From assembly GCA_943328915.2 (NCBI GenBank), contig CALQBW020000009.1, positions 1-39,174 on the forward strand: a DNA stretch of 39,174 nucleotides, in the 5' to 3' direction. Shown in pieces: positions 1 through 7,117 of this stretch. The position numbers and the translations under genes were made by a program. This DNA is from Singulisphaera sp. GP187. Lineage in GTDB: Bacteria > Chloroflexota > Chloroflexia > Chloroflexales > Roseiflexaceae. Each line of letters starts with the position of its first letter. Positions within the stretch are counted from its first letter, which is position 1. Under the pieces are notes generated by a model. It ran no database searches. It worked only from the letters and a program-made list of their open reading frames with translations, and had not been told where the DNA came from.

Positions 1-441
1 CGATGTGTGTTTCACTGTGACAACGACGTGGTCGATCATCAAATCGTCACCATGGAGTTTGCTGGTGGGATAAGCGCATCCCTTACCATGCATGGACTCA
101 GCAACGATGAAGACCGCAGTATGCGCTACGACGGCACCACGGGCACACTCCACGGCTACTTCAATGCCAACGGCGGCCGCATCGAAATCAAACCGCACCG
201 TGGCACCCCCGAAGTCTATGAGGTCGATGGCCGGAGCGGTCACGGTGGTGGTGATACCGGCATCATGCAAAGCTTTATCGCCGCGGTGCGTGGCACCGCC
301 GCACCCAAAAGCAGCGCCCGCGAATCACTCGAATCACATTTGCTGGCCTTTGCCGCCGAAGAAGCGCGCATCGCCCATTCCGTCATCGAAATGGCAGACT
401 ACAAAGCCGCGTTACGTGCCCAAGCCGATCAATTAGCATAG
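1..441 (+). CDS. Gfo/Idh/MocA-family oxidoreductase, C-terminal part
   Basis: The frame is open from base 1, so the gene starts outside the window; only the last 146 residues are seen. The visible part reads as the C-terminal alpha/beta domain of NAD(P)-dependent sugar or inositol dehydrogenases: it starts with RCVFHCDNDVVDHQ, continues with a beta-sheet segment (VTMEFAGGISASLTMHG), then a 'GTTGTLHG' turn, and ends in a helical tail (ESLESHLLAFAAEEARIA) that packs on the Rossmann domain in this family. The nucleotide-binding motif is outside the window, so substrate cannot be judged. The RidA-like gene follows after 9 nt, so the two are probably co-transcribed. Family call is from recognised sequence pattern; substrate unknown. 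Confidence 0.85.
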   Translation, partial: RCVFHCDNDVVDHQIVTMEFAGGISASLTMHGLSNDEDRSMRYDGTTGTLHGYFNANGGRIEIKPHRGTPEVYEVDGRSGHGGGDTGIMQSFIAAVRGTAAPKSSARESLESHLLAFAAEEARIAHSVIEMADYKAALRAQADQLA

Positions 442-450
442 AGGTCTACC

Positions 451-900
451 ATGTCATACTTGCAAAAACTGCAATCACTCGGCTATATGCTCCAAAGCGT
501 GCCACTCAACACCGGGCGCTTCCAGCTAGCCGTCCAAACCGGCAATCTCGTCTATACCTCGGGCAGCGTATCACGCTTTGGCGAAGAAGAAATCAAAGGC
601 CTCGTCGGTGCCGACCTCAGCGTCGAACAAGGCTACCACGCCGCACAACTCAGTACACTCAATGCCCTACAAGCCATCCATTCCCTAGTCGGCATCGACA
701 ACGTAGTGCGGATTTTCAAGGTGCTTGGCATGGTGAATGTGGCACCAGGCTTCAACAATACCACCGGCGTCGTACATGGCTGTAGCGAATTACTGCTCGA
801 GGTGTTTGGCGAACAAGGCCAGCATGCCCGGAGCGCCGTGGGTATGGTCATACCGTTTAATTACGCCACCGAAGTGGAACTGATTGCCGAAGTACGCTAA
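451..900 (+). CDS. RidA/YjgF/UK114-family protein
   Basis: A 149-residue protein of the RidA (YjgF/YER057c/UK114) fold, which as a trimer hydrolyses reactive enamine/imine intermediates or binds small metabolites. The subfamily is the longer 'UK114-like' branch (about 150 residues rather than 128): GNLVYTSGSVS near residue 30, VGADLSVEQGYHAAQLSTLN near 50-70, the 'KVLGMVNVAPGFN' strand near 90-105, and the C-terminal ARSAVGMVIPFNYATEVEL. The Arg of ARSAVG matches the conserved substrate-carboxylate-binding Arg of the family. GAGG lies 5 nt before the ATG. It follows the dehydrogenase directly, and a strong hairpin ends the unit at 916-953. The biochemical substrate of this branch is not known to me. 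Confidence 0.88.
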   Translation: MSYLQKLQSLGYMLQSVPLNTGRFQLAVQTGNLVYTSGSVSRFGEEEIKGLVGADLSVEQGYHAAQLSTLNALQAIHSLVGIDNVVRIFKVLGMVNVAPGFNNTTGVVHGCSELLLEVFGEQGQHARSAVGMVIPFNYATEVELIAEVR

Positions 901-915
901 TTCTTCAACACAACC

Positions 916-953
916 CGGGCATCCACACTTAATTGTGTGGGTGTCCGATTTTT
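916..953 (+). terminator. Intrinsic terminator after the RidA-like gene
   Basis: 13-bp stem (916-928 with 935-947, two G-T pairs, otherwise complementary), 6-nt loop TTAATT, then ATTTTT. It starts 16 nt after the stop codon, as expected for a rho-independent terminator of the dehydrogenase/RidA unit. Confidence 0.8.
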
Positions 954-1162
954 GGTGGGTAATCGATCCTGCCCACGCCAAATCATAGCGTGAGTCTTTT
1001 TTTGTTATTTTCTCAAAAAACACCGCCGCGGTGGTGAATACCCAACAAAAAATCACTGTACGTTCCCTATATACCACTCCAGTGGCATTGCACCTCACGT
1101 GACTCAAAAGGAATTATGAATTGCTACCGGTGAGTAGGTCTGCTAACGGGCAACGACAATGG
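954..1162. other. Intergenic stretch with no gene seen
   Basis: Between the RidA terminator and the gltX promoter I see no credible ORF. The minus-strand ORF that crosses it runs antisense into the RidA gene, has no ribosome binding site and does not look like a protein family. The stretch is T/A-rich around 996-1022 and has no strong hairpin by eye. Confidence 0.5.
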
Positions 1163-1168
1163 TATAAT
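1140..1168 (+). promoter_or_regulatory. Promoter for gltX (extended -10)
   Basis: Consensus -10 TATAAT at 1163-1168 preceded by TGG (extended -10 element TGn), with a weak -35 CTGCTA at 1140-1145, 17 bp away. The predicted start lies near 1175, giving a leader of about 31 nt before the gltX ATG. Confidence 0.6.
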
Positions 1169-1205
1169 TTGCCTAGGTATTGGCATAGTGTGACGAGATG
1201 GAACC

Positions 1206-2708
1206 ATGACACAAATTAAAGGACCGGTGCGCGTGCGTTTTGCACCTAGCCCGACGGGTTATTTGCATATCGGCGGCGTACGTACCGCCTTGTTTAATTG
1301 GTTGTTTGCTCGGCATTACGGCGGGCAGTTTTTGCTCCGTATCGAAGACACCGACGAGAAACGCTTCGTCGAAGGTGCGGCTAACGATTTGATGACCTCG
1401 ATGCGCTGGGTAGGGATCGACTGGGACGAAGGTCCCGACATCGGCGGCCCCTGTGGCCCCTATGTGCAATCTGAGCGCCATGCCCAAGGGGTGTACCAAC
1501 CTTACGCCCAACAATTGCTCGAGGCCGGATTGGCTTATATGTCGTTCACCACCGAAGAAGAGCTAGCCGAAATGAAGGCCGTCGCCGAAGCCCGGGGCAT
1601 CAAAGCATTCCGCTTCCGTGGCCCCGAACGGGACTGGCCCCTCGCTAAGCAACAAGAGCTTGCCGCCACCGGCAAGCCCCACACCGTCCGGCTCAAGACC
1701 CCCACCGAAGGCAGCACCCACTTCCACGACATCGTTCGCGGTGGCGACGATGGGATTCGCATCAACAACGCCGAGTTGTATGACATCGTCCTCCTCAAAA
1801 AAACCACCATGCCCGTCTATCACATGGCCCATTTGGTCGACGATCATCTGATGGGCATCACCCATGTGTTGCGGAGCGATGAATGGGTGTCGTCGACGCC
1901 GTATCACGTGCTCTTGTACCAATACTTTGGCTGGGAAGCACCGGCGTTTGCCCATTTGCCACCAATTTTGCGGGCCGACGGCCACGGTAAATTGTCCAAA
2001 CGTAAAGACGACGTCTCAGCCAATCGCTTTTGGGAGCGCGGCTATTTGGCTGATGCTATGTTTAATTATTTGACCTTGCAGGGCTGGAGTTTCGACGATC
2101 ATACCGAAATCATGACCCGCGCCGAAGTGGTCGAACGCTTCACTATTGACCGCGTGTTGTCATCGCCCGCCCGTTGGAACCCGGCCAAACTGCTCGACAT
2201 CAACGGTATCTACATCCGAGCCATGGCGGGTGCCGATGTGGCGACGGCAATTACACCGTTTTTGCAAAAAGCAAATCTGGTGCCCACACCCATCGACGCA
2301 CAGCGTGCTGCCTATGTGTCACGGTTGACACCACTCATCCATGAGCGACTCAAGGAGCTCGGTGAAGCTCCCGAATTACTTGACTTTTTGTTGGGTGAAA
2401 TCGAAACCCCCAGCGCAGAATCCCTAATCCCCAAAAAAATGGACGCTTTGGAGACGCATACGGCCTTGATCGCCGTGCATGTATCACTCAGTGCCATCGC
2501 AGAATGGGACGGACAAGAAGCCCAACTCGAAGCCGCGCTGCGCGCGTTGTGCGAGCAATTCGAGCTCAAGCCTGGGCAATTGTTTGGTGCTGTACGGGTC
2601 GCGATTAGTAATCGCACCGTGGCGCCACCGTTGTTCGAGACCCTCACCGCACTCGGCCGCACCCGTAGTCTTGACCGGATTGCCATGGCGATTACCGTCG
2701 TCGCATGA
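1206..2708 (+). CDS. gltX: Glutamate--tRNA ligase
   Basis: A 500-residue class I aminoacyl-tRNA synthetase that charges tRNA(Glu) with glutamate using ATP in the cytoplasm. The N-terminal catalytic domain starts with RFAPSPTGYLHIGG (HIGH motif) at about residues 10-24 and carries the KMSKS-type loop KLSKRKDD at about 262-269; the helical anticodon-binding domain fills the C-terminal third. Length is normal for bacterial GluRS. The motif HLPPILRADGHGKLSKR is diagnostic. The gene has its own extended -10 promoter and a short leader, with only a weak GGA as ribosome binding site. It ends 11 nt before a hairpin shared with the convergent mnmE. Whether it is discriminating or non-discriminating (tRNA-Gln) cannot be told here. 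Confidence 0.97.
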   Translation: MTQIKGPVRVRFAPSPTGYLHIGGVRTALFNWLFARHYGGQFLLRIEDTDEKRFVEGAANDLMTSMRWVGIDWDEGPDIGGPCGPYVQSERHAQGVYQPYAQQLLEAGLAYMSFTTEEELAEMKAVAEARGIKAFRFRGPERDWPLAKQQELAATGKPHTVRLKTPTEGSTHFHDIVRGGDDGIRINNAELYDIVLLKKTTMPVYHMAHLVDDHLMGITHVLRSDEWVSSTPYHVLLYQYFGWEAPAFAHLPPILRADGHGKLSKRKDDVSANRFWERGYLADAMFNYLTLQGWSFDDHTEIMTRAEVVERFTIDRVLSSPARWNPAKLLDINGIYIRAMAGADVATAITPFLQKANLVPTPIDAQRAAYVSRLTPLIHERLKELGEAPELLDFLLGEIETPSAESLIPKKMDALETHTALIAVHVSLSAIAEWDGQEAQLEAALRALCEQFELKPGQLFGAVRVAISNRTVAPPLFETLTALGRTRSLDRIAMAITVVA

Positions 2709-2718
2709 TGCCAACTAT

Positions 2719-2759
2719 CCCCCGTGTCGTTGCGTTATGACAATGCGACCACACGGGGG
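2719..2759. terminator. Hairpin between convergent gltX and mnmE
   Basis: Perfect 9-bp GC-rich stem CCCCCGTGT (2719-2727) / ACACGGGGG (2751-2759) with a 23-nt loop, followed on the plus strand by TATTTATTTGA. It sits between the stop codons of gltX (2708) and mnmE (2773) and may act for both. The large loop and broken T-tract make it a weaker terminator than others in the window. Confidence 0.6.
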
Positions 2760-2772
2760 TATTTATTTGAGA

Positions 2773-4143
2773 TTATTTCCCAATACAAAATCGGGCAAAC
2801 ACGGTATCAAGCAACGCTTCGCTGACATCAGCACCCGTAATTTCGGCCAAGGCAGCCACTGCCGCTTGGAGATCAACGGCTACGAGGTCGGCGGTGAAGT
2901 GCTGCTGTAACGCCTCCAACGCATCAGTGAGGTGATTGCGACACCGTTGCAACGCATCAACATGCCGGCTATTGCTGACGCGCAAGTCGTGGGCTGGAGC
3001 GTTGTCAAGCAAATAAGCGGCCATTTGCTGTTGTAACGTGTCTAACCCATGACCAGTTTTACTCGAAATCTGGACTTGGACAACAAATCGGGTTTCACGG
3101 AGTTGTGGTGCTTGCTGAATGGTTGCTTCGCATACTAGCAAATCAGATTTGGTGAGGACCAGAATCGCCGGTAATTCGCCACGTGCAGCCAAAGCCACAT
3201 GGTCTTGGGGTGTGAGTGGCAACGAACCATCAATCAATACCAACGCGAGGTCGGCATGTGCCGCTGCGCTACGGCTCCGAGCCACGCCTAGTTGTTCAAC
3301 TAAATCAGCACTATCATCAATAATCCCCGCAGTATCGATAAAGCGCACTGGTACCCCATGGATATCAGCCGATTCTTCAAGGGTATCACGGGTAGTCCCT
3401 GCAATCGGCGATACAATTGCACGGTCATGCCGTAATAATGAATTGAGGAGGCTTGATTTACCCACATTTGGGCGCCCCATCAATACGACACGGGCGCCAT
3501 CGCGCAACACCATGCCGGTGCGCGCACCGGCCAGCAGCGTATCGATGGTCGTAACGAGTTGCGCAAGAGTCGACACCTCAACTGCAGTTTCAGCGACTTC
3601 ATCAGGGAAGTCAATCCTCGCGACAACGGCGGATAACTCATAATTAATTATTGCAATGAATTGCGTCACTTGTTGCCCCAACCACCCTTGGAGTTGGGCT
3701 TGGGCTTGGCCCAACGCTTGGCCAGTTTGGGCTTGGATGACATCCATGACGGCTTCGGCTTGGCTCAAATCGATCCGGCCTGCTACATATGCCCTCATCG
3801 TAAATTCACCAGCATTGGCCATCCGTGCACCGCACGTCAAGATACGCTGAAGGACAGATTCGAGGGCGATGCGGCCGCCATGGCACGAGATTTCGACCAC
3901 ATCTTCGCCCGTATAACTTCGCGGCGTCCGCATCCATACTGCCAAAACTTCATCAATGACTTCACCAGTCGGAGTCAACACATGCCCATATCGCATCACA
4001 TGCGGGCGCCATGCAGCAACCCGGTGGGGTCGGTAGATTTTTTGCAAAATTGCCAAGGCTTCATTGCCACTCATGCGGATAATACCAATGGCGCCTTGAC
4101 CAGGAGGGGTGGCGATAGCCACAATGGTGTCGTCGTATTTCAT
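2773..4143 (-). CDS. mnmE: tRNA uridine-5-carboxymethylaminomethyl modification GTPase MnmE
   Basis: MnmE (TrmE), with MnmG, makes the cmnm5 modification at U34 of several tRNAs, using GTP and a folate one-carbon unit. The 456-residue protein has the N-terminal folate-binding domain starting DTIVAIATPPGQGAIGIIRMSG, a helical domain, and an inserted G domain with GRPNVGKSS (G1), TTRDT (G2), DTAG (G3) and TKSD (G4, where NKxD is usual). It ends with the family's C-terminal CIGK, whose Cys is needed for activity. The frame stays open for 29 more codons upstream, but homologues begin at MKYDDTIVAIATPPG, and AGGA lies 4 nt before that ATG (4143), so I chose it. Normal length for the family. Confidence 0.96.
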   Translation of the reverse strand: MKYDDTIVAIATPPGQGAIGIIRMSGNEALAILQKIYRPHRVAAWRPHVMRYGHVLTPTGEVIDEVLAVWMRTPRSYTGEDVVEISCHGGRIALESVLQRILTCGARMANAGEFTMRAYVAGRIDLSQAEAVMDVIQAQTGQALGQAQAQLQGWLGQQVTQFIAIINYELSAVVARIDFPDEVAETAVEVSTLAQLVTTIDTLLAGARTGMVLRDGARVVLMGRPNVGKSSLLNSLLRHDRAIVSPIAGTTRDTLEESADIHGVPVRFIDTAGIIDDSADLVEQLGVARSRSAAAHADLALVLIDGSLPLTPQDHVALAARGELPAILVLTKSDLLVCEATIQQAPQLRETRFVVQVQISSKTGHGLDTLQQQMAAYLLDNAPAHDLRVSNSRHVDALQRCRNHLTDALEALQQHFTADLVAVDLQAAVAALAEITGADVSEALLDTVFARFCIGK

Positions 4144-4150
4144 GATTCCT

Positions 4151-4156
4151 ATTATA
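4151..4156 (-). promoter_or_regulatory. -10-like TATAAT just upstream of mnmE
   Basis: On the minus strand TATAAT ends only 7 nt before the chosen mnmE ATG, so transcription from it would start at or next to the start codon. No -35 hexamer is visible at 16-18 bp spacing and there is no TGn, so this is only a candidate. Confidence 0.3.
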
Positions 4157-4255
4157 CCTAACTCAAACAAATCACTTTTATTTATGGTTAGGTTACGTGT
4201 GTTTACGTCGAGCCTCTTTCCCGCAATCAAAAGTCACTGCGTTGGGTGGATGAAA

Positions 4256-4274
4256 AATAATGAGAATCGTTTTC
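4256..4274. promoter_or_regulatory. Fur-box-like palindrome
   Basis: AATAATGAGAATCGTTTTC matches the classical 19-bp Fur consensus (GATAATGATAATCATTATC) at 15 of 19 positions by direct comparison. It lies 17 bp upstream of the candidate -35 at 4291, ahead of the decayed gene at 4336, and 113 bp from the mnmE start. The consensus is from Gammaproteobacteria, so its relevance here is inference. Confidence 0.4.
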
Positions 4275-4278
4275 ATAC

Positions 4279-4302
4279 TCATAAAACATATTCATAAAAC
4301 AT
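4279..4302 (+). repeat. Two direct copies of an 11-bp repeat
   Basis: TCATAAAACAT occurs at 4279-4289 and again at 4292-4302 (period 13). The repeat lies between the Fur-box-like site and the candidate -10 at 4314, overlapping the candidate -35. It could be a regulator site or just local AT-rich duplication. Confidence 0.45.
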
Positions 4303-4319
4303 CCACAAATATTTATACA
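4291..4319 (+). promoter_or_regulatory. Candidate promoter before the decayed gene
   Basis: TTCATA (4291-4296), 17-bp spacer, TATACA (4314-4319). Start would be near 4326, 10 nt before the ATG at 4336. No Shine-Dalgarno is seen before that ATG. Moderate match to sigma-70 consensus in an AT-rich region, so uncertain. Confidence 0.3.
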
Positions 4320-4335
4320 AACAGTTTCATTTTTT

Positions 4336-4995
4336 ATGTCGACAGAATCTAAAAAATCCAATTTGCATAAAGAACTATTGACCATCGAAAAGTCACAAAA
4401 GCTAAGCAGGGCATTCCGTAGTGGATGGGAAAACTCGCGAGCCGATAACCATGTGGTTATTAGTTCATCCAAAAATCATTGGTGGGTAAAATTCTTGTGG
4501 CGAAGGTTATTTGGTTTGGGGGCGAATTTAGCAACTACTATACAGACGCACTCAGCGCTCCGCGGACGATGATTGCGTCCCAACCGCTAGATGCAGAACA
4601 ACGCCTTGGCTTTGTAATCAGCAGCGGGTTAGACATGAATGTGTAGCAATCATCAGAGCTGTTATTGCACTTTAATCGAGTATTGGAGCCCAGAATACCA
4701 TCGGACAATGAACAATTATTTGATTTTATGTATGCATCATTAGCCCAAATAATATTTACTTTGGGGTTCGGAGCTTTTGTGGCGAATGGCTCCAAGGAAC
4801 TTTACGCTTTCCCACAGAAGTTTTTGGTCTCACGGGCAATCAATGGTATTTTTAGTCACATTGAGCGTCGCATGTGAAGTTACGATAAGGACAATTCTAA
4901 AAGCACTTTCTGCAATAGAACCGTCCATTCAGATTCGGATACCGTTTTGGCCATTGCTTGCTGGAGCTGCTGTCATTGGGATTTTGTTTTGCTGA
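4336..4995 (+). pseudogene. Decayed gene for a small membrane protein, family unknown
   Basis: No single reading frame spans this AT-rich stretch, but protein-like sequence passes from frame to frame. Frame 1 gives a basic N-terminus from ATG 4336 (MSTESKKSNLHKELL) to about 4517. At the run TTTGGGGG (4515-4521) the plausible reading moves to frame 3 (FGGEFSNYYTDAL, then QPLDAEQRLGFVISSGLD), which meets a TAG at 4644-4646 and continues in frame to 4877 with a hydrophobic segment (LAQIIFTLGFGAFVA). A further shift to frame 1 gives a second hydrophobic segment (FWPLLAGAAVIGILF) ending at 4995. Base composition differs from the neighbours. I do not recognise the family. It may instead be non-coding; an indel in the G run could also be a sequencing error, but the in-frame stop is a second, independent lesion. 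Confidence 0.4.
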
Positions 4996-5120
4996 TTTCC
5001 CGAGCATACTTGCATCGAATTTTTATCATTTCTTGCACATCTATCAGTGGTTGCTAATACCAAACCTCGTTGAATACGCTATACTATGTAAATAGTGTAG
5101 AGAAATCGGGTGGAGTGTAT

Positions 5121-6263
5121 ATGGCTTTGATTTTGGCAATCGATGAAGATGTCGTGCTCACCATGAGTTTGGATCTCCAACTCGGGAATGTTGGCCACAT
5201 CGTGCGTCGTGCGAATTCATTCGCTTTGGCGACGCAATTTCTCGAAGAACAACAACCAACCGTCATTGTCATTGACCCAAGTTTTGAGGTTCATGCTGGT
5301 TGGCAAATCATAGAGCAGTGGGCAAGCAAAATTCCCGTAATAGTGATGAGCGATGACCCTACCGCCGCCACTGCAGATAGGGCAAAATCCTTGGGTACCC
5401 AAGGTTTGATAGCAAAACCATTTTTGATGAATGATTTAGTAGAATTCCTTACTCCATTTATCCAAACAACCACTACTCCTGCAATCGAAAAATCAATTGT
5501 GTCAGACGTTGAGCCCAAACCCAAACGCAATAGTCGGAAAAAGAACCAAAGTACGGAAAGCCGGATTCCGGTACCGGTTATCATGCCATCAAGGGATACC
5601 TTGGGGTTAAGCATTACTGATGCCGATGAATTACTGTTGACCGGATTGCCAACAACAGTTACACCCGCCAACGAACCTCAACTAAAAAAAGAATCGATGG
5701 GCAGCCGTTTACGTGCTGAACGTACCAAACGTAATATTCCGTTAACGCAAATTGATTTGTCTATTGGCGTGCATATGACCTATGTCCAAGCGATGGAGGA
5801 AGATCGTTTTTCACATTTGCCACGTGGTCGAATGGCTGAAGAAATGATCACTAAATACGTACGTTATCTGGGGATGAATGTCCAAAGCGCCATAGATGAA
5901 TATCGCGGCTTTCATTATTCTGAAGCAATCGAACCAATCACTGCTTTTGGGGCAGATAAATTACAATTCAATTCTTATCGTCGGTATATTTTCATCGGAT
6001 TAGCAATGATCATGCTGATTGGTATTTTGTATGGTGTATACCGATTCGAAAGCACTCGAATTAATGCGGTAAGTGGTGGAGTCCTATCTCTTATTTTTCG
6101 TGAAACAGCCACGCTCACCCCGACTTCAACAATAACACCAAGTCCTACCGCTACACTTACCCCTACCTTAACCCAAACAGTCACTGCATCAATGACTATT
6201 ACCCGGACGTTAACGGCAACCAATACCGTAACACGCACACCTACGAACAAACGTCGTCCATAA
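5121..6263 (+). CDS. Receiver domain fused to RodZ-like HTH and membrane anchor
   Basis: Three parts are visible in 380 residues. Residues 1-115 are a CheY-like receiver with the full phosphorylation set: acidic D8/E9/D10, phosphoacceptor D52 in VIVIDPS, S77 and K99-P100. After a basic linker, residues 193-265 are a RodZ-type cytoplasmic HTH (MGSRLRAERTKRNIPLTQID, then YVQAMEEDRF and ITKYVRYLGM). One membrane helix spans about 289-308 (YIFIGLAMIMLIGILYGVY). The outer tail is almost wholly Thr/Pro/Ser repeats (328-380). RodZ links MreB to the wall-elongation machinery; a receiver in front suggests phosphorylation-dependent control of shape or wall growth, which is inference. The start is ATG 5121, with GGAG 5 nt upstream; the 17 codons before it in frame are not receiver-like. 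No partner kinase is adjacent. Confidence 0.82.
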   Translation: MALILAIDEDVVLTMSLDLQLGNVGHIVRRANSFALATQFLEEQQPTVIVIDPSFEVHAGWQIIEQWASKIPVIVMSDDPTAATADRAKSLGTQGLIAKPFLMNDLVEFLTPFIQTTTTPAIEKSIVSDVEPKPKRNSRKKNQSTESRIPVPVIMPSRDTLGLSITDADELLLTGLPTTVTPANEPQLKKESMGSRLRAERTKRNIPLTQIDLSIGVHMTYVQAMEEDRFSHLPRGRMAEEMITKYVRYLGMNVQSAIDEYRGFHYSEAIEPITAFGADKLQFNSYRRYIFIGLAMIMLIGILYGVYRFESTRINAVSGGVLSLIFRETATLTPTSTITPSPTATLTPTLTQTVTASMTITRTLTATNTVTRTPTNKRRP

Positions 6264-6364
6264 CAATTCACGGTGGCTACGCGACGTTAAACCAAACAGG
6301 AAAATGCGTGTTATTCCCTACGCTTACAGGATTTTCAAATTCAAAAAACAACCAAACACTTTAA

Positions 6365-7087
6365 TTACGGCCAGAATTGCCATACCCCTGCAACAGTCGG
6401 TACAATGTAGTTCGCAAATGCCTGTAAATCTTGTGCCACACTTAGCCCCGACGTGACTCCAATTTGGGCCATGACCCCAGCGTTGTGGCCCATTTGCATG
6501 TCTGCAGGCGTATCACCAAGCATAATTGCTTCATGTGGCGCTACCCCAAGTGCCCGACATACGGCCAAAATTTTGTCTGGGGCTGGTTTGGGCGCCATAC
6601 CCATATCATCAGCACATGCCATCGCCCCCACTAAATGAGCAACACCGAGGTGTGTGAGGGTGGCTATAGTCGGTGCACGGTCATCAGCAGTGGCGACTGC
6701 GATCAGCGCACCCTTCGCCCGAATCGCCGTAAACAACGCTAGTACATCAACCAACGGTACCGCTTCGCGGGCTGGATCGGGAGGTTGCCACGCCTGTTGT
6801 ACCAATACATAGGCGTCACCGACAGATATCCCAAAAGGCAAAACAATCTGTACCGCCACTTGTTGCATATTCGCCATGCTTGCAATTGCCAAACGGCCAG
6901 TGGGATTTATCCGTTTCGATACCTGGTCATACCCATATGCATCGGCAAATTCCGCCCGGACATCTTGTTGAATGGCAACACTGATACGTTCGGCAAAACC
7001 GATGGCCCAGTTCCCCCACATTTGTTGAAAATCAATCAATGTACCGTCTTTATCAAAAATTACTAATCGGGGGGGGCGTGGGAACAT
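6365..7087 (-). CDS. HAD-superfamily hydrolase (phosphoglycolate-phosphatase-like)
   Basis: A 240-residue HAD phosphatase with all four motifs: I, VIFDKDGTL (nucleophile and acid/base Asp, residues 9-17); II, ATADD with the conserved Thr; III, the Lys of APKPAPDK; IV, MLGDTPADMQMG. The alpha-helical cap between motifs I and II places it with Gph/beta-phosphoglucomutase-like enzymes that act on small phosphorylated metabolites. The start is ATG 7087, with GAGG 8 nt upstream; GTGs at 7099 and 7090 are possible. It is the last gene of the ABC importer operon, 30 nt after the ATPase stop, so it may dephosphorylate the imported compound or a product of it; the substrate is not predictable. Confidence 0.85.
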   Translation of the reverse strand: MFPRPPRLVIFDKDGTLIDFQQMWGNWAIGFAERISVAIQQDVRAEFADAYGYDQVSKRINPTGRLAIASMANMQQVAVQIVLPFGISVGDAYVLVQQAWQPPDPAREAVPLVDVLALFTAIRAKGALIAVATADDRAPTIATLTHLGVAHLVGAMACADDMGMAPKPAPDKILAVCRALGVAPHEAIMLGDTPADMQMGHNAGVMAQIGVTSGLSVAQDLQAFANYIVPTVAGVWQFWP

Positions 7088-7117
7088 CACTGACCTCACT
7101 TTTCATCCCAAAATAAA

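Noticed and set aside
790-1107. 105-residue minus-strand ORF from the RidA gene into the intergenic gap
   Set aside because: Crosses the RidA terminator, lacks a Shine-Dalgarno and shows no recognisable domain.
1563-1985. 140-residue minus-strand ORF inside gltX
   Set aside because: Antisense shadow of a certain gene; low-complexity Gly/Val/Phe sequence produced by the codon bias of gltX.
4227-4472. 81-residue minus-strand ORF in the AT-rich gap
   Set aside because: No ribosome binding site, no family look, and it lies over the more protein-like plus-strand reading.
5975-6271. Val-rich minus-strand ORF opposite the Thr/Pro tail of the RodZ-like protein
   Set aside because: Mirror image of repeated ACN/CCN codons, not a gene.
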